Of a stretch of DNA of 64,000 bases, positions 10,691 through 18,355 are shown in pieces. Origin of the DNA: Billgrantia gudaonensis (GTDB lineage Bacteria; Pseudomonadota; Gammaproteobacteria; Pseudomonadales; Halomonadaceae); the NCBI RefSeq assembly GCF_900100195.1, contig NZ_FNES01000003.1:333269-397268 (forward strand). The letters are read 5' to 3'. The position numbers and the translations under genes were made by a program. The first letter of the stretch is position 1. Each line of letters starts with the position of its first letter. The notes below the pieces were generated by a model. That model made no database searches. It saw nothing but the letters and a program-made list of their open reading frames with translations, and had not been told where the DNA came from.

Positions 10691-11946
10691 GCCGAGGCGC
10701 TGTCTCGTGCATCGCCCTGATCGAAGAGCGCATCGACGAAGTCCCTGGCCGCGAAGGGACGCAGGTCGTCGAGCGACTCGCCCACGCCGATGAATCGGAT
10801 CGGCGTGCCCAGCTGCTTGGCAAGGGCGAAGATGATGCCGCCCTTGGCCGTGCCGTCGAGCTTGGTCAGGGTGATGCCGGTGACCGGCACCGCCTCGTTG
10901 AAGGTGTTGGCCTGGGAGAGCGCGTTCTGCCCGGTACCGGCATCGAGCACCAGCATCACCTCGTGGGGGGCGGTAGCGTCGAGCTTGCCCATCACACGGC
11001 GCACCTTCTTGAGCTCTTCCATGAGGTGCGCCTTGTTGTGCAGTCGCCCGGCGGTATCGGCGATCAGCACATCGACCTTGCGCGCCCGCGCCGCCGCCAG
11101 GGCATCAAAGACCACCGAGGCGCTGTCGGCGCCGGTATGCTGGGCGATCACCGGCACGCTGTTGCGCTCGCCCCACACCTTGAGCTGTTCCACGGCGGCA
11201 GCCCGAAAGGTGTCGCCGGCGGCTAGCATCACGCTGCGCCCCTCGCGCTGGAAGCGCTGGGTGAGTTTGCCGATGGTGGTCGTCTTGCCCACGCCGTTGA
11301 CGCCGACGACCAGGATGACGAAGGGCCCCTCGCCCTTGGGCGGCAGCTCCAGCGGTTGGGCCACTGGATCGAGCATGGCCGTGAGTTCCTCCTGCAGAGC
11401 GCGGTAGAGCGCCTGGGGATCGGCCAGTTCCTTGCGCGACACCCGTTCGGTGAGCCGATCGACGATGGCGGTGGTGGCCTCGATGCCCACGTCGGCCAGC
11501 AGCAATTGGGTTTCGAGATCCTCGAGCAGCTCGTCGTCGATCTGCTTCTTGCCAAGGAAGAGTCCGGCGAGCCCATCGGTGAGGTTGGCGCGGGTCTTGC
11601 CGAGCCCGGCACGGATGCGCGCGAACCACCCCTTCTTCTCGCCGCCCGGCTTCTCCTGCAGCGCCGGGCGCGCAGGCGCTGGTTCGGGCTCGGGTTCGGG
11701 TTCGGGTTCGGGTTCGGGTTCGGGTTCGGGTTCGGGTTCGGGTTCGGGTTCGGGTTCGGGTTCGGGTTCGGCAACAGTCTCGGGCGGTGCCGACACGGCG
11801 CCATCAGCCGCCGCCTCGCGGTCCGCTTCGTCCGTCTCGGGCTCCGACTCTGTCGGCGCTTTCGTTTCCTCTTCCGCCTCCGGTGCCTGCCGCTCCCGGT
11901 CTTCCTGCTCGTCGTGCTGCTTCTTGCGCTTGAAAAAACCGAACAT
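10687..11946 (-). CDS. ftsY: Signal recognition particle receptor FtsY
   Basis: 419 residues from MFGFFKRKKQHDEQEDRE. The N-terminal acidic A domain carries a long Glu-Pro dipeptide run (roughly residues 60-95), then the NG GTPase domain: GVNGVGKTTTIGKLT (G1), DTFRAAAVEQL, DTAGRLHNK (G3), TKLDGTAKGG (G4). It receives SRP-ribosome complexes at the inner membrane; Ffh, its partner, is at 35-36.4 kb. It heads ftsY-ftsE-ftsX. The frame extends 15 codons upstream, but this ATG gives the conserved MFGFF(K/R) start. Confidence 0.97.
   Translation of the reverse strand: MFGFFKRKKQHDEQEDRERQAPEAEEETKAPTESEPETDEADREAAADGAVSAPPETVAEPEPEPEPEPEPEPEPEPEPEPEPEPEPEPAPARPALQEKPGGEKKGWFARIRAGLGKTRANLTDGLAGLFLGKKQIDDELLEDLETQLLLADVGIEATTAIVDRLTERVSRKELADPQALYRALQEELTAMLDPVAQPLELPPKGEGPFVILVVGVNGVGKTTTIGKLTQRFQREGRSVMLAAGDTFRAAAVEQLKVWGERNSVPVIAQHTGADSASVVFDALAAARARKVDVLIADTAGRLHNKAHLMEELKKVRRVMGKLDATAPHEVMLVLDAGTGQNALSQANTFNEAVPVTGITLTKLDGTAKGGIIFALAKQLGTPIRFIGVGESLDDLRPFAARDFVDALFDQGDARDSASA
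11685..11771. repeat. Hexanucleotide GGTTCG microsatellite inside ftsY
   Basis: About 14 uninterrupted or nearly uninterrupted GGTTCG units (one early unit is GGCTCG) within the ftsY coding region. On the coding strand each unit reads Glu-Pro. The six-base period keeps the frame, so slippage would only change the length of the linker. Confidence 0.95.
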
Positions 11947-11981
11947 GGGGGAATTCAGCCTCGCGGGTGAATGATCGCCAC

Positions 11982-12010
11982 ATCCTACCACCGCGCATCA
12001 TGACTGTGGA
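11982..12010 (-). promoter_or_regulatory. Probable ftsYEX promoter
   Basis: On the minus strand TCCACA (12010-12005), 17-base spacer, TAGGAT (11987-11982), about 35 bases before the ftsY ATG. It overlaps the divergent rsmD promoter, so the two are likely to interfere. Confidence 0.5.
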
Positions 12011-12028
12011 TAAAGCGGCAGGTACAAT
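12000..12028 (+). promoter_or_regulatory. Probable rsmD promoter, placed for a leaderless mRNA
   Basis: ATGACT (12000-12005), 17-base spacer, TACAAT (12023-12028). The expected start of transcription is about 12035, only one or two bases before the rsmD ATG at 12037. Confidence 0.5.
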
Positions 12029-12036
12029 TCCCTCTC

Positions 12037-12669
12037 ATGAGTCGCCGCCACCCGTCTTCCCGCCAGCGTCACCCGCCGCGCCACGCGTCCCGTCGCGGCG
12101 GCCAACTGCGCCTGATCGGCGGCGACTTCAAGCGCCGCCGGCTGCCGGTGCTCGACAGCCCCGGCCTCAGGCCGACCCCCGACCGGATACGCGAGACGCT
12201 GTTCAACTGGCTGGCCGCGGCCACCCCCGGCGCCCGCGTGCTGGACCTGTTCGCCGGCACCGGCGCACTGGGGCTGGAAGCCCTCTCGCGCGGCGCCGCC
12301 GAGGCGCATTTCGTGGAGCGCGACCCGCGAGTGGCTCGCCAACTGACGGACAACCTCGCCACGCTGGATGCCGCCGCACGCGGCCGGGTGACCGCTGCCG
12401 ATGCGCTGAGTTTTCTCGCCGGGCAGCCGCGCCTCTGCTCGCTGGCGTTTCTCGACCCGCCCTTCCGCCAGGGGCTGGTCGCACCCTGCTGCATGCAGCT
12501 GGAACGGGGATGGCTCGCCGCCGACGCCTTGATCTACGTCGAGATGGAGTCGGAAGCACGACCGGAAGTGCCGGCCAACTGGGCACTGCACCGTGAGGTG
12601 CGCGCCGGCGACACCACCGCCCGCCTGTACCGGCGCCACATCGAGTCGCCGACCGGCGACGCTTGCTGA
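12037..12669 (+). CDS. rsmD: 16S rRNA (guanine966-N2)-methyltransferase
   Basis: 210 residues. A basic N-terminal tail (about 20 residues), then LRLIGGDFKRRRLPV, LRPTPDRIRETLFNW, SAM motif I VLDLFAGTGALGLEALSRGA and the catalytic FLDPPF (NPPY-type) motif. It methylates G966 of 16S rRNA. It is divergent from ftsY, a conserved arrangement. There is no Shine-Dalgarno sequence before the ATG (TTCCCTCTC), and the predicted promoter abuts the start. Confidence 0.95.
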   Translation: MSRRHPSSRQRHPPRHASRRGGQLRLIGGDFKRRRLPVLDSPGLRPTPDRIRETLFNWLAAATPGARVLDLFAGTGALGLEALSRGAAEAHFVERDPRVARQLTDNLATLDAAARGRVTAADALSFLAGQPRLCSLAFLDPPFRQGLVAPCCMQLERGWLAADALIYVEMESEARPEVPANWALHREVRAGDTTARLYRRHIESPTGDAC

Positions 12670-12759
12670 GCTCTCGTCGCGGCGTTACGCTGCCAGCTCC
12701 AATTCCCGCCCCATCATGATGGCCGGCCCGGATCGCCAGGAAAACGTCAGGAGAAAAGG

Positions 12760-12963
12760 ATGAGCAGCGAACTCTTCAACCGGCTCGAGCAGAAAGTCGC
12801 CAGCGCCGTGGAGGCCTTGGAGCTTTACAAGATGGAAGCCGAGGAGCTGCGCGAGGAGAACCGTCGCCTCAAGCAGGAACGCGATGAGTGGGAGCGCCGC
12901 CTCAGCGATCTGCTGGGCAAGTTCGACGATGTCGAGACGGAAACCACGGCCAACGCGCGCTGA
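12760..12963 (+). CDS. zapB: ZapB-like cell division coiled-coil protein
   Basis: 67 residues, nearly all coiled coil: SSELFNRLEQKVASAVEALE, then KMEAEELREENRRLKQE and WERRLSDLLGKFDDVE. This lines up with E. coli ZapB (81 residues), which binds ZapA and bridges the Z-ring to MatP. A strong ribosome site (CAGGAGAAAAGG) precedes the ATG. It ends 10 bases from convergent rimI. It is shorter than E. coli ZapB by roughly one heptad pair, so ZapB is the best but not the only reading for so short a coiled coil. Confidence 0.8.
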   Translation: MSSELFNRLEQKVASAVEALELYKMEAEELREENRRLKQERDEWERRLSDLLGKFDDVETETTANAR

Positions 12964-12973
12964 CCCGAACCGC

Positions 12974-13432
12974 TCAGCCTAGCGGGAGGGAGAGCAGCAT
13001 CGCATCCTCCCGCTGTTCGCCCCCGGCTTGCGGCGGATAGTAGCCGCGACGACGTCCGTCCTCGACGAAGCCCGCGCGCGCATAGAGCGCCCGAGCCGGC
13101 GCGTTGCCGGCACGCACTTCGAGCAACAGTCGCTCGCTTCCCCAGGCCCGCGCCTGGTCCATTGCGGCGTCGAGCAGCCACCCGGCCAGCCCCTGACGAC
13201 GCCACTGCGGCGCCACCAGCAGCGCCTGAAGCTCCGCATCGAAGGGCAGCCGCGCCACCACGGCATGCCCCACCAGCACGTCCCGGTCTTCCACGCCCAG
13301 CACGACCATGGCCGGGTCGCTCAGCGCCGCTGCCAACTGCCGCGAACGCAATGTCGGCGGCTGTGTCGCTTCCAGCTCCACCAGCGCCACCGCATCTCTC
13401 ACGCCCAACCGACGTAACCGCCGCTCAGTCAT
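12974..13432 (-). CDS. rimI: Ribosomal-protein-alanine N-acetyltransferase RimI (GNAT)
   Basis: 152 residues from MTERRLRRLGVRDA. GNAT fold with the acetyl-CoA pyrophosphate loop VAPQWRRQGLAGWLLDAA and the C-terminal segment LEVRAGNAPARALYARAGFVEDGRRRGYYP. RimI acetylates the N-terminal alanine of ribosomal protein S18. The start overlaps the stop of the upstream gene by eight bases, so both are in one operon with the BolA-family gene. Confidence 0.9.
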   Translation of the reverse strand: MTERRLRRLGVRDAVALVELEATQPPTLRSRQLAAALSDPAMVVLGVEDRDVLVGHAVVARLPFDAELQALLVAPQWRRQGLAGWLLDAAMDQARAWGSERLLLEVRAGNAPARALYARAGFVEDGRRRGYYPPQAGGEQREDAMLLSLPLG

Positions 13433-14273
13433 GCTCGTCTTCGCCATGGCCGGGGACGAACTGGCCGTACCAGGCCTCTCGCCAGCCGGCCAGCCGCGGC
13501 CACAGTGCCCGCTTGGCGTCCGCGCTGGCGGCCAGCTCATCGAGGGAAGGCCCCTGCCAGCCCGGCAGATCGAGCAGCGTACAGCGCTCTTCCGTCATGC
13601 CCAGCAGCGGCACCAGAGTGTCATCATGGCCGAAGAGCAGCACTCGCTCAGGCGACCAACCCCGCCGCTCGGCACCCTCGATGAAGGCCTGCAGCCCCTG
13701 CCGCGCTTCCTCCTGCGGCTCGACGACCGACAACCCCTCCTCCAGCGGCCAGCCGAACGCCTCGAACGTCGGTGCCTCGGGCAGGTCGATGCCGGCCGCA
13801 GCAAGGATACTGCCGAGCAGGCGCACGCCGACTGCACCGGGATGCCGGTCACCGGGCAGCAGAACGAGCCAGCGCCCTTCCAGACAAGCAATCTGCACGG
13901 TGAAGCGCAGCGGCTCATGGGAGGCCTGCGTCACGGCATCGCGAACCGGTACGCTGGGCGCTGCCTCCCCTTCGTTCGCCATCGGCGTCGGTTCCAGCAA
14001 CTGCCGCGTCCTCCCCGGGGCGGCAGCCTCGGACGACACCGACGGCGCCGGCTCACTCTCCCGAAGCGGGACTGCGGGCCGCCGTTGCGCCGCCCGTTCG
14101 GCCTCGTCGAGCAGTTCGTGGAGGCGCTGAGCCGGTGCAGCGTCGGGTTCCGGCGTCGCAGGCGACCAGTCGCAGGCCGCACTCTCCCGCGCATTGGGCA
14201 ACCGATAGCGCGGCACCCAAGCCGTCAGACCCATGGCCTCCAGATACTGGAGGCGGTGTGGCTCGCCGGTCAC
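13425..14273 (-). CDS. Conserved hypothetical protein between bolA-like gene and rimI
   Basis: 282 residues from a GTG at 14273 that overlaps the upstream stop (GTGA). I do not recognise a domain of known function. The first 25 residues (HRLQYLEAMGLTAWVPRYRLP) have the LGxxxWxPR pattern often seen in rimI-linked proteins of this group. A proline/glutamate-rich, probably disordered linker follows (about residues 30-100), then a compact C-terminal region (VQIACLEGRWLVLLPGD...LLGSILAAAGID...LPGWQGPSLDELAASADAKRALWPRLAGW) with hydrophobic strands suggesting an alpha/beta fold. Tight coupling to rimI suggests a link with protein or ribosome modification; that is inference only. Confidence 0.75.
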   Translation of the reverse strand: MTGEPHRLQYLEAMGLTAWVPRYRLPNARESAACDWSPATPEPDAAPAQRLHELLDEAERAAQRRPAVPLRESEPAPSVSSEAAAPGRTRQLLEPTPMANEGEAAPSVPVRDAVTQASHEPLRFTVQIACLEGRWLVLLPGDRHPGAVGVRLLGSILAAAGIDLPEAPTFEAFGWPLEEGLSVVEPQEEARQGLQAFIEGAERRGWSPERVLLFGHDDTLVPLLGMTEERCTLLDLPGWQGPSLDELAASADAKRALWPRLAGWREAWYGQFVPGHGEDEHD

Positions 14274-14578
14274 GCCCCGGCGCCGCGGCAGTTGGGCGAG
14301 TCGGGACGCGTCTGGCCGCTCGCCTCCCACTCCCTGGGGGTATAGAGGTGCAGGGCCAGGGCATGCACCGGACCGGAGAGCTCGTCGGCGAGCAGCGCAT
14401 AGATGCGCTGGTGGCGCTTGACCGGCATCAGACCCTCGAAGCATTCGGAAACCAGCGTCACCTTGAAATGGGTCTCCGAATCGCGGGGCACGGCGTGTCG
14501 GTGGCTTTCGTTCTCCACCGTCAGCACGTTCGGCTCGAGGGCCTGCAGCTTCTCTTCAATGGCGGCCTGAATGCTCAT
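14270..14578 (-). CDS. BolA family protein
   Basis: 102 residues: MSIQAAIEEKLQALEPNVLTV with the BolA fold core HFKVTLVSECFEGLMPVKRHQRIYALLADEL and HALALHLYTPREW. BolA proteins bind monothiol glutaredoxins with a shared Fe-S cluster and affect morphology and stress response. The conserved histidine of the class is the HxR of VKRHQRIY. Its 5' end lies inside the 3' end of the exporter gene (23-base overlap), and its stop overlaps the next start (GTGA). Confidence 0.9.
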   Translation of the reverse strand: MSIQAAIEEKLQALEPNVLTVENESHRHAVPRDSETHFKVTLVSECFEGLMPVKRHQRIYALLADELSGPVHALALHLYTPREWEASGQTRPDSPNCRGAGA

Positions 14579-16025
14579 GAGGGCTCCTCGATGATGAGTT
14601 TGGCACCATTGTACTCCCTTGCCCGGACGGCGACGATGGCGACCGACGAGCCAGGGCGGCGCCGGCCAACGGCATTCGTGCCAGGCTGGCGATGAGGGAG
14701 AGCGAGCAGGCGGCCCCTCCCACCCACAGCGTGGCCTGCACGGGCGCGCCCGCAGCCAGGAAGGCGCCCACCAGGGCGACTCCCAGCGACTGCCCGACGG
14801 TGCGCGTGGTGCTCATCACCCCAGAAGCGTTGGCGCTGCGCTCGTGTGGCACGCTGGCCATCATTTCGCGGTTGTTGGGGGGCTGGAAGAGTCCGAAGCC
14901 GAGACCGCACAGCGCCGTGCGCCACAGGCCATCGACGATGCCCGCTTGCGCCTCGAGCCTGGCCAGGGCGATGAGCCCGCCGATCAACAACACCAAGCCG
15001 GCGCTGGAGAGCACGCTGGGATTGACTCGGTCGGCCAGCCGCCCCGCCAACGGCCCCACCAGCATGATCGCCAGCGGCCAGGGAGTGAACAGCCACGCCG
15101 TCTGCAGCGGCGAGAAGCCCATTTCCTGCTGGTAGAGGAAGGAGAGCGCCACGAAGGCGAGCCCCTGTCCGATGAAGGCCAGCCCCGAAGCGGAGACCGC
15201 CAGACTGAAGCGTGGTTCGTCGAACAGCGAGAGCGGCAGGAGCGGATGCGCAGCGTGGCGCTGGCGACGCACGAAGAAAACTCCGGCACCCACCCCAAGC
15301 GCCAGCCAGATCAGCGCCTGCCAGGCCGGCGCGCCATGACCCAGGGTATCCATGGCGATGAAGACGCTGGCCAGCATGGTGATCGAGAGCAACGCCCCGG
15401 CGGCATCGAAGCCGCTCCGTCGACCCGACTCGCGAGGCAGCGCACGGCGCGCCAACCATAGCGCACAGAGCCCGAGAGGCAGGTGCAGGGCGAAAAGCCA
15501 CGGCCAACTCGCCACGGAGAGCACCAACCCGCCCAGTGCCGGGCCGGAAGCATAGCCGCCCGCCACCACCAGGGCACTGAGCCCCAGTGCGCTGCCCAGC
15601 AGCCGAGAGGGGAAGATCGCCCGGTACAGCGAAGGGCCGATGGAGAGCGTCGCCGCCGCCCCTAGCCCCTGCAGGGCACGAAAGACCAGCAACCATTCCA
15701 GGCTGCGCGACAGGGCCGCCCCCAGGGAGGCGCAGACGAACAGCGCCAGCCCTGCTACGTAGAGGCGACGCCGGGTGATCAGTTCGCTGAGCGCCGCGCA
15801 CACCAGCAGGAAGGCCGCACAGGTGACCTGGAAGAGATTGGTCACCCACACGGCGCGCGACTCGGCCACGTCCAGGTCGCGGGCGATGCTGGGCAGCGCC
15901 AGATTGACCATGGTGGTGTCCACCACCGCCATCAGGGTACCCAATATCAGAGCCAGCACGGCCAGGCGTCGTTCGGGCCCCGGTAGGCCATCGTCGCCGG
16001 GACGGCTCTCGAAGAGTCGACTCAT
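14556..16025 (-). CDS. MFS drug-efflux type transporter, DHA2 (14-TM) family
   Basis: 489 residues with about 14 hydrophobic segments. Motif C and the DHA2 marker are seen near the N-terminus (LALILGTLMAVVDTTMVNLALPSIARDLD), followed by WVTNLFQVTCAAFLL and RALQGLGAAATLSIGPSL. These are the features of EmrB/QacA-like proton antiporters. No partner membrane-fusion protein is adjacent, so it may work alone. The substrate cannot be inferred. The 3' end overlaps the bolA-like gene. Confidence 0.88.
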   Translation of the reverse strand: MSRLFESRPGDDGLPGPERRLAVLALILGTLMAVVDTTMVNLALPSIARDLDVAESRAVWVTNLFQVTCAAFLLVCAALSELITRRRLYVAGLALFVCASLGAALSRSLEWLLVFRALQGLGAAATLSIGPSLYRAIFPSRLLGSALGLSALVVAGGYASGPALGGLVLSVASWPWLFALHLPLGLCALWLARRALPRESGRRSGFDAAGALLSITMLASVFIAMDTLGHGAPAWQALIWLALGVGAGVFFVRRQRHAAHPLLPLSLFDEPRFSLAVSASGLAFIGQGLAFVALSFLYQQEMGFSPLQTAWLFTPWPLAIMLVGPLAGRLADRVNPSVLSSAGLVLLIGGLIALARLEAQAGIVDGLWRTALCGLGFGLFQPPNNREMMASVPHERSANASGVMSTTRTVGQSLGVALVGAFLAAGAPVQATLWVGGAACSLSLIASLARMPLAGAALARRSPSSPSGQGSTMVPNSSSRSPHEHSGRH

Positions 16026-16056
16026 GCCGTTTCCATCGTTGCGGGGCCATCAATGA

Positions 16057-16080
16057 CGAAACCGGCCGCAGCCGGTTTCG
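16057..16080 (-). terminator. Hairpin terminator downstream of the 128-residue gene
   Basis: Perfect 10-bp stem CGAAACCGGC (16057-16066) / GCCGGTTTCG (16071-16080) with a CGCA loop. It lies between the stop of the 16107-16493 gene and the exporter start. Only a weak T tail. Confidence 0.6.
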
Positions 16081-16106
16081 CTATGCAGGCAGGGCCCGTT
16101 AAAGGC

Positions 16107-16493
16107 TCAATCCTGATCGACGTCCATCAGCAAGCTATCGTCCACCTCGGAGATCTCCAGCGCCGCCTCGTCATCGAGGTCGATGGCCAGATAGCTGTGC
16201 TCGAACTGCAGGAAGCGCTGGAAGAGCGCCCAATCGAGGGTCTCGGGCCACTGTCGTTCGTCCTCTTCCCAAGCACGCAGCTCGGTCTCGAGAATCTCGA
16301 GATAACGTTCGCGCACGAAGGCCTCCAGAGCCTCGGGCGTGTCCATCTCGGGAATCAGGTAGACGGTGCTTTCACGTTCGACATCGCCAAGCGTCAGGTC
16401 GTCATCGCCCACGGTGGGCTCCAGCGCATTGATCCATTCCACGAAGTGGCGGGTCGGCCGGACGCTCAGGGCGGAGCGGTTGAGCAGTTTCAT
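16107..16493 (-). CDS. Conserved hypothetical acidic protein
   Basis: 128 residues starting MKLLNRSALSVRPTRHFVEWI; the frame extends 21 codons further but this start follows a GGAG and looks like a family N-terminus. It is strongly acidic (EDERQWPETLDW, and a tail LLMDVDQD) with no membrane segment or cysteine pair. I do not recognise a function. It stands alone between lysS and the exporter, with a terminator after it. Confidence 0.75.
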   Translation of the reverse strand: MKLLNRSALSVRPTRHFVEWINALEPTVGDDDLTLGDVERESTVYLIPEMDTPEALEAFVRERYLEILETELRAWEEDERQWPETLDWALFQRFLQFEHSYLAIDLDDEAALEISEVDDSLLMDVDQD

Positions 16494-16601
16494 CGGGGTC
16501 TCCTCGACGTCGAAACGCTGACCATTATGGGCGCTCGGGGCTCCCCTTACCAACACTTCCCGCTTATACCGTCAATGCAGTTGTCACTGCGGACGGCGAG
16601 A

Positions 16602-16699
16602 CGCCGGGGGAGGCCGAAGAGGAGGTCATTCGACAGGGATGTCGAATGTAGCGCCCAGGGAAGGGTTCACAGCGCCTCCTCGTAGGCCCTCCCCCGGCG
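16602..16699 (-). repeat. Palindromic intergenic repeat, copy 1 (between lysS and the hypothetical gene)
   Basis: Outer imperfect inverted arms of about 24 bases (16602-16625 and 16675-16699), an inner perfect hairpin CATTCGAC/GTCGAATG (16627-16634, 16641-16648). Read on the minus strand it carries the blocks CTACGAGGAGGCGCTGTGAA, TCCCTG, CGCTAC, TCCCTG and GACCTCCTCTTCGG, which recur in the element at 27944-28028. It may act as a transcription terminator for lysS. The remainder of the gap 16494-16725 shows nothing else. Confidence 0.85.
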
Positions 16700-16725
16700 A
16701 TCTTACTCGCTTGGCGGCACAGCCT

Positions 16726-18276
16726 TCAGTCCACTTCGGGACGCATCGCCGGGAACAGCAGCACATCGCGAATCGAGGCGCTGTCGGTCAGCAGCATCAC
16801 CAGGCGGTCGATGCCGATGCCCTCGCCAGCGGTGGGAGGCAGCCCGTACTCCAGCGCGCGCACGTAGTCCGCATCGTAGTACATCGCCTCGTCGTCGCCG
16901 GCCTCCTTCTCGGCCACCTGCTCGCGGAAGCGCTCGGCCTGGTCCTCGGCATCGTTGAGCTCCGAGAAACCGTTGGCGATCTCGCGGCCGCCGACGAAGA
17001 ACTCGAAGCGCTCGGTGACGAAGGGGTTCGAATCCTTGCGCCGTGCCAGCGGGCTCACCTCGGTGGGATAGTCGGTGATGAAGGTGGGCTGCTGGAGACG
17101 ATGCTCCACGGTCTTCTCGAAGATCTCGATCTGGACCTTGCCCAGGCCCCAGCCGTCCTTGACGTCGATGTCCAGGCGCTCGGCGATCTGGCGGGCGGCA
17201 CTCTCGTCGGCCAGCGCCTCGGCATGGATGTCCGGGTTGTATTCGAGAATCGAGTCGAAGACGCTCAGACGGCGCAGCGGCCGACCGAAGTCGTACTCGT
17301 AGTGCTCGAGCACCTCGCCGTCGCTGTTGCGCACGGTGTTGACCACGGTGGTGGTGCCCAGCACCTCACGGGTGATCGTGCGCAGCATCTCCTCTGTAAG
17401 GTCCATCAGCTCGTGATAGTCCGCGTAGGCCTGATAGAACTCGACCATGGTGAACTCGGGATTGTGGCGCGTGGAGAGGCCTTCGTTGCGGAAGTTGCGA
17501 TTGATCTCGAAGACCTTCTCGAAGCCGCCCACCACCAGGCGCTTGAGGTAGAGTTCCGGGGCGATGCGCAGGTACATGTCGAGGTCGAGCGCATTGTGGT
17601 GGGTGACGAAGGGCCGCGCCGTGGCGCCACCGGGAATCGGCTGCAGCATGGGGGTTTCCACCTCCATGAAGCCGCGTGCTTCGAAGAAACGTCGCATGGC
17701 GCTGATCACCCCGGCACGGGTCTCGAATACCCGCCGCGAGTCGGGGTTCATGATCAAGTCCACGTAGCGTTGACGGTAGCGTGCCTCCATGTCGGTGAGG
17801 CCATGGAACTTGTCCGGCAGCGGCCGCAGACTCTTGGTGAGCAGCGTCGCCTCGTCCATCTTCACGTAGAGATCGCCCTTGCCGGACTTGTGCACCGGCC
17901 CCCTGCCGGCGACGATGTCGCCGATGTCCCAGCCCTTGATGTCCTCGAGCGTCTCGACCGGCAACCCCTTCTTGTCGACGTAGAGCTGGATCTGGCCACT
18001 GACGTCCTGGATGACGATGAAGGGACCGCGCTTGCGCAGGATTCGCCCGGCCACGCAGGCCTGGCGATCCAATTCCTCGAGCTCGGCCTTGTCCTTGTCG
18101 CCCAGTTCATCGATCAGCTCGGCGGCATGGCTGTCGCGGCGCACGTGATTGGGAAAGGCGCTCGCGCCACGCGCCGCCGCCTGCTCACGCCGAACGGCGA
18201 GCTTGGCGCGACGCTCGGCGATCAGGCGATTCTCGTCGGTTTGCGGGCTATCCGGTGAAGAGCTCTGGTTGGCCAT
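16726..18276 (-). CDS. lysS: Lysyl-tRNA synthetase, class II
   Basis: 516 residues. An N-terminal anticodon-binding OB fold ([25 protein letters not shown]) precedes the class II catalytic core: motif 1 with [21 protein letters not shown], motif 2 [24 protein letters not shown], motif 3 [13 protein letters not shown]. It charges tRNA-Lys. It follows prfB in the same orientation, the same prfB-lysS operon as in E. coli; the 79-base gap holds GAGCTTCG-type repeats. Confidence 0.98.
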   Translation of the reverse strand: MANQSSSPDSPQTDENRLIAERRAKLAVRREQAAARGASAFPNHVRRDSHAAELIDELGDKDKAELEELDRQACVAGRILRKRGPFIVIQDVSGQIQLYVDKKGLPVETLEDIKGWDIGDIVAGRGPVHKSGKGDLYVKMDEATLLTKSLRPLPDKFHGLTDMEARYRQRYVDLIMNPDSRRVFETRAGVISAMRRFFEARGFMEVETPMLQPIPGGATARPFVTHHNALDLDMYLRIAPELYLKRLVVGGFEKVFEINRNFRNEGLSTRHNPEFTMVEFYQAYADYHELMDLTEEMLRTITREVLGTTTVVNTVRNSDGEVLEHYEYDFGRPLRRLSVFDSILEYNPDIHAEALADESAARQIAERLDIDVKDGWGLGKVQIEIFEKTVEHRLQQPTFITDYPTEVSPLARRKDSNPFVTERFEFFVGGREIANGFSELNDAEDQAERFREQVAEKEAGDDEAMYYDADYVRALEYGLPPTAGEGIGIDRLVMLLTDSASIRDVLLFPAMRPEVD

Positions 18277-18355
18277 GTCGTTACCTGTGAAGAAGTTGGG
18301 CTTCGGGCTTCGAGCTACGCGCGAGAAGGTGCCGCTCGCAGCTCGCCGCCCGTGG

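Noticed and set aside
11685..11771. Regular GGTTCG array considered as a CRISPR or minisatellite locus
   Set aside because: No spacers; unit is six bases and it lies in the reading frame of ftsY.
16639..18258. 539-codon plus-strand frame antisense to lysS
   Set aside because: Composition artefact opposite a complete lysyl-tRNA synthetase.
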